A DNA stretch of 64,000 nt, taken from the NCBI GenBank assembly GCA_029531795.1, contig JAPEIS010000001.1, forward strand, positions 5,518,001-5,582,000. The letters run 5' to 3'. Position numbers and translations under genes: made by a program. The stretch is from Sclerotinia nivalis. Its lineage: Eukaryota; Ascomycota; Leotiomycetes; Helotiales; Sclerotiniaceae. Every line of letters starts with the position of its first letter. Positions within the stretch are counted from its first letter, which is position 1. The notes beneath the pieces are model-generated. The model searched no databases. It was not told the origin of the DNA and saw only the letters and a program-made list of their open reading frames with translations. Shown here piece after piece: positions 1-11,203 of the stretch.

Positions 1-6
1 TTGAAA

Positions 7-2081
7 ATGAAGCCAAGCAGCCTTCTCCGTCTCATACCCGTTACATACCTGGCGACTAGTGTCGCGGCTCTCTCAGCAGCAGGTTGGAGATCACAATCTA
101 TCTACCAAGTCATCACAGATCGTTTTGCACGTACAGATGGCTCCACTACAGCTTCATGTAATGTGAATGAATATTGTGGTGGAACATGGCAGGGTATTAT
201 CAAACATTTGGATTATATTCAGGATATGGGATTCACGGCTGTGAGTTTTTGAAATATGGATTGGATGATGATGAGTTTCGTGCTGATGATAGGTAGATTT
301 GGATTTCACCGATTGTGCAGAATATTGTAGGGGATAGTGTGGTATGCAAGTCTATTTCTTTTTCCTCCTGAGAGTAGGGTTCTATATTACCAAATAGGCT
401 ATCTACTTAGTATCTGAACTGATGCAAAAGTCATAGGATGGTTCTAGTTATCATGGATATTGGGCACAGAATATTTACCAGGTTAATTCCAATTTCGGTA
501 CACCAGCCGATCTCAAAGCACTATCAGCTGCAGTAAGTGATCTAAGTCTACAGCCATAAGACCTAGTCAATACTAACCTTACTCTGCACAGCTCCATGCT
601 AGAGGCATGTACCTAATGGTCGATGTCGTCACCAACCATATGGGATATCTCGGCTGCGGAACATGTGTAGACTATAGCATCTACACACCCTTCAATTCCG
701 TGCGTGCCCTTCCTCACCAACAAACATCACATGACTAACACGAATAGAAATCCTACTACCATCCTTTCTGCTTGATAGATTATAACAATGCAACAAGTGT
801 GGTAGACTGTTGGGAAGGTGACAATATCGTCTCACTCCCCGATCTTAGAACCGAAGATTCGGATGTGTACACGGAGTGGAATTCTTGGATTTCACAACTT
901 GTGGCTAATTATTCGATTGATGGGTTGAGAGTTGATAGTGCGCAACAAACTGGGAAGGCTTTCTTTCCCAGCTTTCAGAATTCTGGTATGTGATTTTTTC
1001 AATTTTTTTGCCCTGATTTGGGAGATGGAGAAAGAAGTAAAGGGCTAAGAATATATTGCATAGCTGGTGTATACATTGTTGGAGAAATTTTCAATGGTGA
1101 TCCAGCCTACGTATGTCCGTACCAGAATTATATGAACGGAGTTCTCAACTATCCTGCGTAAGTCCTCTTTCCCCATCATTACCCTCCCGAAACTCTTCCC
1201 AATGAAAACTAAACCAAACAGATACTTCTGGATAACGCAAGCCTTCCAATCCACAAGCGGAAGTATATCGAACCTCGTAAATGGAATCAACACGATGAAG
1301 TCCAGCTGCTCAGACACCACTCTCCTTGGTTCCTTCTTGGAAAATCATGACGTGGCTCGTTTCCCGTCTTATACATCGGATGCCTCGCTTACGAAAAATG
1401 CTATCGCTTTTACTATTCTTGCGGATGGCATTCCCATCGGTAAATCTCTTCTTCTCCCCCCTCCCTGAATCAACCATCTTCTCCAAGCATAACTAACTCG
1501 AAAAAAAAAAGTATACCAAGGCCAAGAACAACATCTCGCCGGAGCCTCCGTCCCCAACAACCGCGAAGCTCTTTGGCTCAACTCCAATTCCTATTCTCAA
1601 ACTGCTACGTACTACCGCTTCATCGCATCGGTCAATCAAATCCGCAATCAGGCTATCTATGTTGATCCTACCTATCTCACTTACAAAGCATATGCCGTGT
1701 ACAGCGATAGCACTACGATTGTAATGAGGAAGGGATTTACCGGCAAGCAAATCATAGCCGTTTTTAGCAATAAGGGAGCTTCGGGTAGCAGTAAGTGATT
1801 TTTTCTCTTTTCCACTCATTTTCGTTCCAATAATCTTGAGAAATTATTCAATATCTTTGGGGAAATTATCGCTGATAAAAAAATTGCGCACAGATTATAC
1901 ATTAACATTATCGAGTGCGCAAACGGGATTTACGGCTAGTCTGCAGGTTGTCGAGGTACTTACTTGTACAACGTCGACGACGGATGGTAGTGGGAATTTG
2001 GCGGTTAGTATGGCGGGGGGCGCGCCGAGGATCTTTTATCCGAAGGGAAATTTGGTCGGGAGTGGGGTTTGTGCTTTGTGA
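7..2081 (+). CDS. Secreted GH13 alpha-amylase, nine exons
   Basis: Predicted exons: 7-240, 297-341, 437-532, 592-699, 748-985, 1064-1157, 1222-1439, 1512-1790 and 1894-2081, giving about 499 residues, the same length as Taka-amylase A. The protein should hydrolyse internal alpha-1,4 bonds of starch outside the cell. A hydrophobic N-terminal signal peptide precedes the fungal amylase start [19 protein letters not shown]13 motifs seen are [14 protein letters not shown] (nucleophile Asp), VGEIFNGDP (acid/base Glu) and ENHDVARF (transition-state Asp). A C-terminal beta-sandwich ends in VCAL. The Lys-His pair that follows the nucleophile in Taka-amylase is Gln-Gln here (SAQQTG). ATG at 7 is chosen because the in-frame codon before the preceding Lys is TTG. 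Promoter lies off the window. All introns join in frame without a stop. Confidence 0.93.
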
Positions 2082-5000
2082 GTGTGGTGATGCGGAGGGT
2101 GAGGGGTGAGGTGAGGTGAAGTGTTCTTGGAAATGGGAAAAATTGTATTTGAGGCTTATGCTTGAAGAGGCAAAAGAGGGAGAATCCATTTACATTCGAT
2201 TGGATTTCGTCGCTGGTATATGTATATATATATATACGCATCAATATGTACATAGTATATCAACATTCTCAATCTCATCTCCACCCTCCCTCAAAAAAAA
2301 TTAAAAATTTCCTTCCCATAGCCAATTCATCCATCCCAAATCCAAATCCAAATCCAAATCCAAATCCAAATCCAAATCCAAATCCCCATCCCCCCTACCC
2401 CAATCTACCCAGAGTCAAATATACCTTTTTCTCCAATTATATAGGCTTCAGTTTGCAATTGATAGCAGAGATAGCAAAAACTCACTCCCATGGGGATATG
2501 GAATATCGTGGACTTGATGGTGTGATTACCTTTGCTAGTGCATGCATATTTTGCGCGGGTAGGTGGGGGATTAGGGGGAAGTGCATGGGGGTTTAAGATG
2601 TTGCTTTATTGTCACTTTAATTGTTGTAAATTCTTTAGATCTAAGGCCAGGGGTCTCTGTTTCCGGAGGAGACCATAGTCTGTATATCGCATTGGATATT
2701 TTGCGTCGATATAGATGTGGAAGTTGTTTTTTGAGAGGTGACTTTTATACTTGGAGATAGGGGATGAAGTGATGTTTAGATAGATGTTCGTACTCTCATG
2801 AATTAGGATTTACAGACTCGAGTTCTTCGCAATATAGTTTCTTCTCGCATTTGCTTGGTTCTTGAAATCCTTCCTGTAAGGTGTTCTATATTCTTACTTT
2901 TTGCTACGGGAAAATATGCGAGAAGTGTATAAATACAAAGCTACTTTTCTTTCTCCCCTTCTTTTTTTCTTTTTAGAACTACTAGGTAGGTATGGAAAGA
3001 GATTCGTTCCAACAGTTTCAATGGTATTATACTTATAAAAGCATGAACGAAAGCGGATAGAGCTTGAGAGAACCTGATGGCGTGAAAAATTTATGTAAAC
3101 TTCAAGTATCCAATGACTGATTTTCATTGCGGTTCAGAATTCTCGCTATTTGTGGTTGCTGTCGTCAAAACTTCTCATAACCATCACAGTGTTACATTAG
3201 GTAATTACAACTACGAACCTCCATCCCATCTCACAACTTAATTAACTCGAAAAATCCATTTTCCCTAGACTACCTCCACCCTAATATCAGCACTATCCGC
3301 GTTCACTTCCCTAAGCTTGTCATCTCGATTTGGCTTCCATTTTGAGGCGCACTACCTTTCAAACTTTAGCGACTTTTATAGATCATTTCTAAATTCTAAA
3401 TTTCTTTAGCTGCTAGCTACTCTTTATAACATTTGGTCTTTTGATGAGTTTCTAAATTTTTAATTCTCCTGCGTAAGACTATATTTTCCATTTCTATCTT
3501 TACCTAGGCACCTGGATTTATCATCTGCAGTCTCAAAACACCCTACTTCTCATAGTCATATAGTTATGAAAGTAGCCCTTACCCTTTTAATGTAGAGATG
3601 TGCAATAGTTTATATAAATACCTAACTATCTTCCCATCATTTTCGTTTCCTCTCAAAATTCTTATTTTTGGCAATTAACGACCAGCAGTAGCCTTTATGA
3701 ATTGTTCCGATACATTTGAAAAAAGTAAGTGTTTCTCTCCTCGTGCATGCGAGTCAAAGATAGGAAGGACTGCTTCGAGCAGATGAGTGTGGATTGAGGG
3801 AGGGAGGGATATAAGTAGTATGAATAGTTGTTGATGAGTTACTCTTACTATCAGTCAATACTAGCTATCACTACCACCCACCGCAGATCCAAATTATCAT
3901 CATCTTCTCATTATTAATATCATCATCATCCTCACATCTCTCTCCCACTCATCATTACCACTTAGTCACTTATCACCACCCACCCACCACCAATCTCATC
4001 GATATCCTAAATCCTCGAAACCCTTCCTTCATATACCACCACACCCACCCATACACAGTGTAAAACCATACACAGTCCAACCCGTCACACCAAATAAACA
4101 CCACAAATTTAAATCCTCAAACTTCACTCCCTTGTCATTCTCCCGAAACTTCTCAGTAATGGTTTGTGTAAAAAGCAGAAGGGAGGTCTTTTATATGTAA
4201 GTCTTAGGTATTGCAATTGGGGAAATTGTGAGTAGAGGTTACTTACTGAATAATGTGATGGAAGTGTTAGCTGGGATACCAGATGTTGAAATATTGAGAG
4301 AGTTGGATTTATCATATATGGATATGGTTTCTATTTGAGGTGTTTCTTAAGGACTAATGATAGAGTAATTTATACACACCTAGTATTACCGATGTATATC
4401 TACAAACTCTCATTTAGATAACTACCTAAAAATTACTTCCTACCTCCTCCTCTTCCCTCATGTCCATATCCTCTTCTCCCAATTCAAGCCCTCATTCAAC
4501 AAATGCTCCTCCTCCCATGATCCATCCCACTACCTCCACCATACATACCATACATAAGAGAGTATAAATAGCCACCCAAGTTCCCCCTCCAATCTCTTCT
4601 CCCAGAATCCTAAACAACTAGAGGAGATAATGCACCGTAGGCATTACTAAAGTACCGTAAAGCATCTACTTATACCGTAGCTATCTTATCAATGCTCAAT
4701 ATCCATCTCAAAGCTCGTGACGACTAAGGCGAGAGAGAGAGTGTGTGAAATGGTGATGGTTATTATTGACAACTAGGTACCGAGAACTAATAATAAGCGT
4801 TCCCATTTAATTCTCACTATCAACCATTTAAGTTATCAATTCATCACCTTGCATTGAATCACTGCTTCAATGCAAACACAAACCCATCTTCGAATTCCTC
4901 CCAAAAAGTAATATCCGCCATCCAATCCACGCTCCTTCCTCTTCCTCTTCCTCCCTCTCTCCTGAATGCCACACCCCGACTCAACTACCTTCACAACCTA

Positions 5001-6335
5001 AAGTTTTGTAGCATGGGAGAAAATATATTTATACATACATAAACTATCCCCACCCTCAAGTCTCCACTCGACCCTACAAAGAGGTAGAGAAAATAAAATA
5101 AATAAAATATAGTTAGCTCCAAAAAGAATTTATAAACTATTACAACCAATCTCGAAGAGAGAATAACCTAGCTATAGGCATGAGATCAAAAACGCAAGGA
5201 ATAGGAATAGGTATAGGAATAGGTATAAATATCCATCCCCGGGGTATCTACACTTTACACCCTACACCCATCTATAAGTTTTCGTAATTCAAAACCAGCA
5301 AAAAAAACCCAAAAAAACCCAAAAACACATCAAGAAAAAGAATTCGAACAGGAGAAAGATGTAGTACTTACTTATTATTTAAAACTATAGATAATTAGAT
5401 TTCTGACTGAAAATTGGGATATGGGGAGATGAGAAGAGAAGAGAAGAGGGAATTAGATGATGAGAAGTTTATTCGGTGATATATATAGAGTAAGTACCTA
5501 CCTAGTGTTTTGAGTGGACTTTTGATTGTCATTCATTCAATCATTCAATTCTAATCCTAATATTACCGTGAAATAATCACCATCCACTGTCCACTATCCA
5601 CTATCCACTGTCCAATATACCAATATACTAATTCTCATTATCGATCTCCAATTATCATCATCAATCTCGTCATCACCATCGTAATAATCGAAATTTCAAC
5701 ACTCCCTCTTCAACCTTCCCTCAAACCCCCTTCAAATCTATACCTTCAAACATCCTCCCACCTTCCCCTTAACTCCCTATAATCCCCATAATCCCCAACA
5801 AACAAAAGCCCTCCAGAAATACCTTAATATTTTCACCGGGCAGGGTTAAAAACTAATTTGGTTTGTTTATCCGGCCTGGGTGCCGTCTATTATAGATATA
5901 GATATGAATTGAGAATTAAGAATCGAAAAATGAGACGAGGGGTATGTACTTGTTTACTCCTGCTATGCTATACTTGCACTTCAGGATTTATGTTTCGGTA
6001 GTGAATCGTGATAGGATGAAAAAGGACGGTTGCTCCTGGGAGGAGATCCAACGTGCCTTTTTGCATAGGACTAGTTATGAGGGGTTGATATGCTCACTTG
6101 AGAAAGGGTTAAGTACCTGTTATTCCTCCAAAAAAAAATGGAAAGCAAGGAGAAAAGTGAAACCAGTAGAGTGACTTGAGGATATAATATCATCGCCGAC
6201 ACCCAATGGTATATTTTGAATATGCATTCTTGCAATCCAATTCTATAATGATGCATAAATCCCACCCTTCAAAGATATCATTTATAACCACCCAAGACAA
6301 CCATTATCTATCCGCATCCCCTGTACTCCCAACAC
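2082..6335. other. Long gene-free low-complexity interval
   Basis: No convincing protein gene was found on either strand. The stretch is rich in simple motifs: CCAAAT repeats near 2336, TCATCA/CACCAC runs near 3880-4060, GGAATAGGTATA units near 5200, AAAAAAACCC units near 5300, GAGAA runs near 5425 and TCCACTATCCACTGT units near 5580. Short open frames here have low-complexity, non-protein-like translations. It may hold the 3' UTR of the amylase, the long terminator side of SPC3 and perhaps untranslated RNA, but nothing specific can be supported. Confidence 0.6.
2336..2383. repeat. (CCAAAT)8 hexanucleotide microsatellite
   Basis: Eight perfect head-to-tail copies of CCAAAT. The run lies about 250 bases after the amylase stop codon. 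It is expected to be length-variable between strains. Confidence 0.95.
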
Positions 6336-7208
6336 CTAAACCCTCTTCTCGGCTTTCTTCGTCGTCTCCTCCGTAGCCTTTTTCTTTTCCTTCAGCGCGG
6401 GTAATCCGAACACCTTACTCACACCCCCCTTAACCTTCTTCCATTTCAAAAATTCTACCTGCGGCGTCCAAGTGAGCGCTCCAACCCATGGCTGCACATT
6501 ATAATGAACCTTCAACACGACTCCTTGTGTTGATGCGAGTTTCCCGCTCGGTTGCGTGATTTGGTATTTGGCTTTTTGGTTTTTGAGTTTGAGGATACCT
6601 CTGAGAGATGGTAGGTTAGTATATTGTACCTATGAACAATTTTGGGAGATAACAAAGGAAGAGTGACAAAAATGGTAAACCAACCTCGAAGGATCAATAC
6701 TCTTCCCCTTAGAACTCTTCACCAATTTCTTCATTGCCGCCGGCCCAATATTCTGCAAATGGTCTGCGCTCGGATTTGTAATAATCGTATCCCAAATAAC
6801 AGCTTCATTATCTAAAATTGTCGGTTCTGAAGAATTGGAAGGCCATGATGCGGATACGTAGACGAATAATTGTTTGGTATTCCAGTTGAAGAGGGAGGAG
6901 AAATCCGCATCAAGGGAGAAGCGAATATGTGCGTATTCTTCTTTTTTCGTGGAGTAATAGTGTGGACGTCCTTTTACGCTGGGGAAGAGAGGGTTAGTTG
7001 GAGTTGGATGAAGCTGGAGCGGGAATGGTGAAAGGATAGAGAGGATATGTAGAGGGAAGACATACACTTGAATATCCTTAACTTCAACTTTAGCACTAGG
7101 TGTCCTTGGTGAAATGAGATCCGTACATGCGATCAAAGCCGCGACGACAAATGCCACTGTTGTGAAAAACCCAAAGACATTTTGAATGCGCACCACTGAG
7201 GAATGCAT
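6336..7208 (-). CDS. SPC3: Signal peptidase complex subunit 3 (SPC3/SPC22)
   Basis: Exons on the minus strand: 7208-7066, 6978-6685 and 6600-6336, giving about 233 residues. The protein is the conserved accessory subunit of the ER signal peptidase complex, with a short cytosolic N-terminus, one membrane helix and a large lumenal domain. The start MHSSVVRIQNVFGFFTTVAF and the helix that follows are typical of the family, as are VVKGRPHYYS, the region around residues 70-90 ending in FNWNTKQLF, and the block QNIGPAAMKK. The usual eukaryotic C-terminal block around NVQPWVGAL is present, followed by a lysine-rich tail. Both introns have GT/AG borders and restore the family sequence exactly at each joint. 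Nothing looks broken. Confidence 0.9.
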
Positions 7209-7913
7209 GATTGTTCCTTTTGCTTCACTTGCTTTGTGTCCAATTAGAAGGTATTGTATATGCGACCCGGTCTCTTAACTCATGCGCTTTTGTTATTAAA
7301 GTCCTGGTTATCGTGGTCAGATTTCCGTCAATTGGAGACGGAATTGATAACTAGAGATATTATCACAATCTGGACTTTCGGATTTAACACGTCTCAATCT
7401 GAAAGCTTCATGATTGATCTAAATTAGCGTATTGTGGGGTAAGAGGTGGCTGAAGCTTGGAATTATATGATGTGGCGGTGCAATTGGGATTTGATGAAGA
7501 TATATTATATGTATGTTAAATAGGAACTAAAGCTGAAGATATATGAAGAAATTTTTTGTGTAAAAAGTCTCTCGTGTTGGAAGATTTATGTATCGCTCCA
7601 CAAACCACAGGAAAAGGAAACAAAAAAAACAAATTGGTATCGCCAACCCAGCCCATCCTTTCCATAGCTCTCAAAAATCAAACTGGTATCCCATAGAATT
7701 ATTCGTGATTCCATCCAAACTTCTCCCCAATTCTTTCCGGGCAGAGCTTCTGATTCCTATTCCATTTCCCCCCACTATTATCACCCAAGCATTACTCCCA
7801 TTATTCCATAAGGCGAATGATCATATCATTTCAACCCTCCCTCTCGAACTCCCGACCGATTTATACTGTCGTTTCATGGACTACAAAACAAGAGAAACTC
7901 AGACATGACCCAT

Positions 7914-8313
7914 CTAATTCATAGGTTCAACGATCGTACCGTAACCTCCACCTTGTACTCTATCGGAATAGATTCCCGGTGCTCGGGCAGCTTGGAATCT
8001 ACCTTCTCTGCCTGCTTCTCGTCGTTCATAGTACACATATTCGATATAGAATGCATGGATGTGTCCAGGTATGTATCTGTTCGTGTGTTAGTATGTAGTT
8101 TTCCGATAAAAATGGACGAGAGAGGATATGTACCCGAGCAGCGTTAAACAGATGTTAATTAAGAGATCAGGTCCGCAGCCCGCAACTGCGAAAACACCAA
8201 TGGGTGGCACTAAGATAGTGATGAAGATCAAAAGGACTTACAAGCCTGTCAGCGTCCGTTCAGTATTGTTGGGATAGGAAGTACGCAAACTTACTCAATG
8301 AAGCTACACCCAT
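7914..8313 (-). CDS. PMP3/RCI2-like small membrane proteolipid with C-terminal tail
   Basis: A short three-exon gene: 8313-8295 (only 19 nt), 8236-8134 and 8076-7914, giving about 94 residues. PMP3-family proteins are two-helix plasma-membrane proteolipids linked to cation homeostasis and stress tolerance. The sequence shows the first helix with VPPIGVF, then CGPDLLINICLTLLGYIPG and HIHAFYIEY, the conserved loop and second helix. Unlike the 55-residue yeast protein it has a hydrophilic tail of about 40 residues that includes APGIYSDRVQGGGYGTI. The first intron requires an AAG acceptor, because the nearer CAG acceptor gives an immediate stop. The joints rebuild Ile and Gly codons. The family call is secure; the exact first exon is less so. 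Confidence 0.8.
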
Positions 8314-9066
8314 ATTTGCGAATTTATCTTATAATTCGATTTGACTTCCAAAAATTAAAGATATTCTCAATAATATATTGTCCAGAAGGCTTCAAGGTAG
8401 ATGTTGGAATAATTACTTTGTCTTGTGAAGTAAAATGTCTTGGAAGAGGGGTACGCATTTACATTTAAAAGATGGGAAAGCTGGAGAATGGATCTTGGAA
8501 TTGCCTCGCTCGCTTATAATGTCAGTGACGTATGCTAGTCCTTGAACGACATTCAGGTACAAAGTAACTGATTTCTTTAATAGTATATTTCCCCTACTTC
8601 CATAATTAATTTTTAGAGGCAAACTTATGTGATATTGCGTGTGCCTTGATATTTTTGGTTTGATCTACTTTGTGCTGATACAAAGTGGTTCGTTATGATA
8701 TATCAGATGAGACGTGTGCCATTTTCTACCTCGCAATTTGAGTGGAGATGTTCCACACCATGAGTCAGATTTAATTGTATTTGTTCATGAGTGTTCCAAC
8801 AGGACAAGCCACTTATGTACTCCATACGTCTGCGCCCGTCATCAGTGAAGAAATGAAGAATATTCGATGCAGGGGCAAGATCATCGCACGTGCTCTCATT
8901 TATTCCTGTTCATATTCTGTTCTTCACAACTAATCAAGAAACCAGAAAATTTTGGACTGTCCTGAATTGAGGTCTGGGAGGTTCATAAATCATCCTGACC
9001 GGGCCAGTACTCAGATTTGTTGTCAGGGCGGAAAACCTGGCCTGTCAATGGGGTCGACTTTTCCTT
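8314..9066. other. Intergenic, no gene seen
   Basis: The interval lies between the starts and ends of two minus-strand genes. It should contain the promoter of the PMP3-like gene and the 3' UTR of the carboxyltransferase gene. A 69-residue open frame at 8413-8622 has no family-like features. Confidence 0.5.
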
Positions 9067-10907
9067 TTAGTAGAAGATTGGATGAATCTTTCCGTTTGCT
9101 CGATCCAAAAGTCTGATGGGCAATAATTCCTCATATCTATCTCACGTTAGCTAATACCACAAATGCCAGAAGAGGGTTGTCACTTACACATGCTTCAACC
9201 ATTCACAAACAACTTGTCTGGTAACAGCAGGATCTATGATCTCTTCAACCCCAAACGCATTTGCTGTTCTAACTGGATTCATTAATCGAGTATATTCTTC
9301 CTCCAACTCTTTATATCTTTCCTCCCGATTCCCCTTGGCCTCCGCTGCTTTCAGTTCTGCAGCATGTCCAACTTCAATACCTCCATCTAATGGAAGACTT
9401 CCCCATTCTCCACTTGGCCAGGCCACACGAAAACGAGGATCTCTACAATCAAGCATTATTCCACCAGCTACACCATATGCTTTTCTCGTCACAACGCTGA
9501 AAACTGGAGTCGTCGTAGAATAATATGTCGTCGCAAGTGCTACCCCATGTCTCATGGCCGCTGTTCTTTCTGCTATTGTTCCAATTGCATAACCTGGGAT
9601 GTCGACAAATTGCAGTATAGGAATATTAAAAATATCGCAGAATTTTAGATGCCGAGTGATTTTTTGACTCCCAGAAGCATCAAGTGCTCCGGCGTTTATT
9701 TCGCAATTTAATGATATAATTCCAACTGGTCGGCCATCGAGTCTAGCAAGACCAACAATTGCGGTGGTTCCCCAAAGTGCACCAATTTCGAACCAACTTT
9801 CTGTATCAACTACATTCGTTATGACCTTCCGCGGATCATACATTCTTGCTTTTCGACGTGGGATAATTGTCCGCAGGTTCTCACAAAGTCGATCGGCCGG
9901 ATCTGCAGTGCTTACCACAGGAGGTAAAGAAGCCCCGGAGTTTGGCAAGTAACTCAAAATAGTGCGCAATTGTTCGAAACATTCTTGTTCATTTGCTGCC
10001 ATATTATCAATTGTACCATTTGTACAATGCATACTTGGGCCACCAAGCTCCGTAAAGGTAAGGCCCTCCTCAAATGTTGCCCCTACTATTTTTTTAGCAT
10101 CTTTTTTCTCGCAGGTATAATTAACTCACCAGCAACAACTTTCGGTCCAGCATTAAACAATGCTCCAACATCCGCAGCCATAACTGAAAAATGACATGAA
10201 ACAACTCTAGCAGCTCCAAGTCCTATAGCTGGTCCTAACACAGCTCCTAGGTTTGGAATTCCCATATTCAATTGCTGCACCACATGATTAAAAGATGGCA
10301 TAGGCGGTATGTATGAATACCCATCTTTGCGGATAGTCCTAACCGAACCTCCTCCTGAAGATCCATCTACTAATTTGATGATCGGTAGCCTCAATGCAAC
10401 AGCTAACTTCTCCATATAAATTGTCTTTTCCATCAACGCACCATCCGCATGACCTGCCCGAATACTAAAATCATCCGCTGTAAATAGTACTTTTCTTCCC
10501 CTCAACATTCCAAATCCTTGCACATTATTACTCGGTATATAAGAAATCGGTTCCTCTTTCTTTCCTTTACCTTCTGCTACATCTAATTTCCTCCATACAA
10601 CGGTCCCAGAAACAGAACCTACTTCTCGAAAACTATCTTTATCAAGTAGTTGAAGAACACGTTCCCGAACCCATAGTTTCCCGGCTTGCTTCTGACGAAT
10701 ATAGCCTTTATTGGCGAGATCAGGTGTACTGGATATTTGTTGTAGTGAGGAGATTGTCCCGAGAATATCTGAATAATCAGCTGGAAGGTCATCTTTTCTC
10801 TTAGGACCTCGACGTTTTTGGGATGTATTGGAAATGTGACCGGCGACTTGGGATATTCGATCTGAAGCGCTTTTGGAAGAGCTTTTTTCTTCACTGTCAT
10901 TTGCCAT
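9067..10907 (-). CDS. Acyl-CoA carboxylase carboxyltransferase (beta) subunit
   Basis: Exons: 10907-10130, 10082-9188 and 9136-9067, giving about 580 residues. The protein belongs to the PccB/MccB type that moves the carboxyl group from biotin to an acyl-CoA. Two crotonase-like halves are visible. The N-terminal half has VDGSSGGGSVR, GPAIGLGAARVVSCHFSVM and VGALFNAGP; the C-terminal half has FVDIPGYAIGTIAERTAAMR and KAYGVAGGIMLDC. The last exon is supported by a GTAAGT donor, a GCTAAC branch site and a family-like end around LPLRLLDRANGKIHP-type sequence (here LPIRLLDRANGKIHP). The first 45 residues are Ser/Lys-rich, with no clear mitochondrial presequence. It is transcribed away from the alpha subunit at 11204 with 296 bases between start codons, which implies shared regulation. 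Substrate (propionyl-, methylcrotonyl- or other acyl-CoA) cannot be told from sequence alone. Confidence 0.85.
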
Positions 10908-11203
10908 GATGAATAAAGTTTACTTGGATTTCAGATATCATCTCCAGCACTCAATTGTATACTCAGTCTTTGAGATGGAATGGAGATGGGGCTCCAACAA
11001 GATCATCAAGGTTTAGACCTCGGCTCACCCCCTACCCCACAAAACGTGGGGTAGCTTGATCACGTCCCGGAGCTCTACCACATTTCAAACATTGCAAGAA
11101 GCTTCGTAATGACATGAGATTGCAAGCCAAGGTAATTATAGGTATTCGAATGAAGTGTATATCCTAACTTACTTCTTGATAGATATCATACAATAATTAT
11201 AAA
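10908..11203. promoter_or_regulatory. Probable bidirectional promoter of the acyl-CoA carboxylase pair
   Basis: A 296-base spacer separates the divergent start codons of the beta and alpha subunits. It holds the inverted pair CCCCACAAAACGTGGGG near 11034-11050. No experimentally known site is recognised; the shared-promoter role is inferred from layout. Confidence 0.5.

Noticed and set aside
2336..2383. Possible CRISPR-like or telomere-like array
   Set aside because: Short hexamer microsatellite without spacers; CCAAAT is not the fungal telomere unit.
5944..6174. Plus-strand frame of 76 residues near SPC3
   Set aside because: No domain, no exon partners, in a low-complexity spacer.
7588..7908. 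Plus-strand frame of 106 residues
   Set aside because: No family features, and the adjacent minus strand carries the PMP3-like gene; composition looks like antisense/UTR sequence.
10081..10129. Reading the carboxyltransferase intron as coding (frame open to 10086)
   Set aside because: The read-through tail is Lys-rich and stops; splicing GTGAGT to TAG restores the conserved carboxyltransferase sequence.
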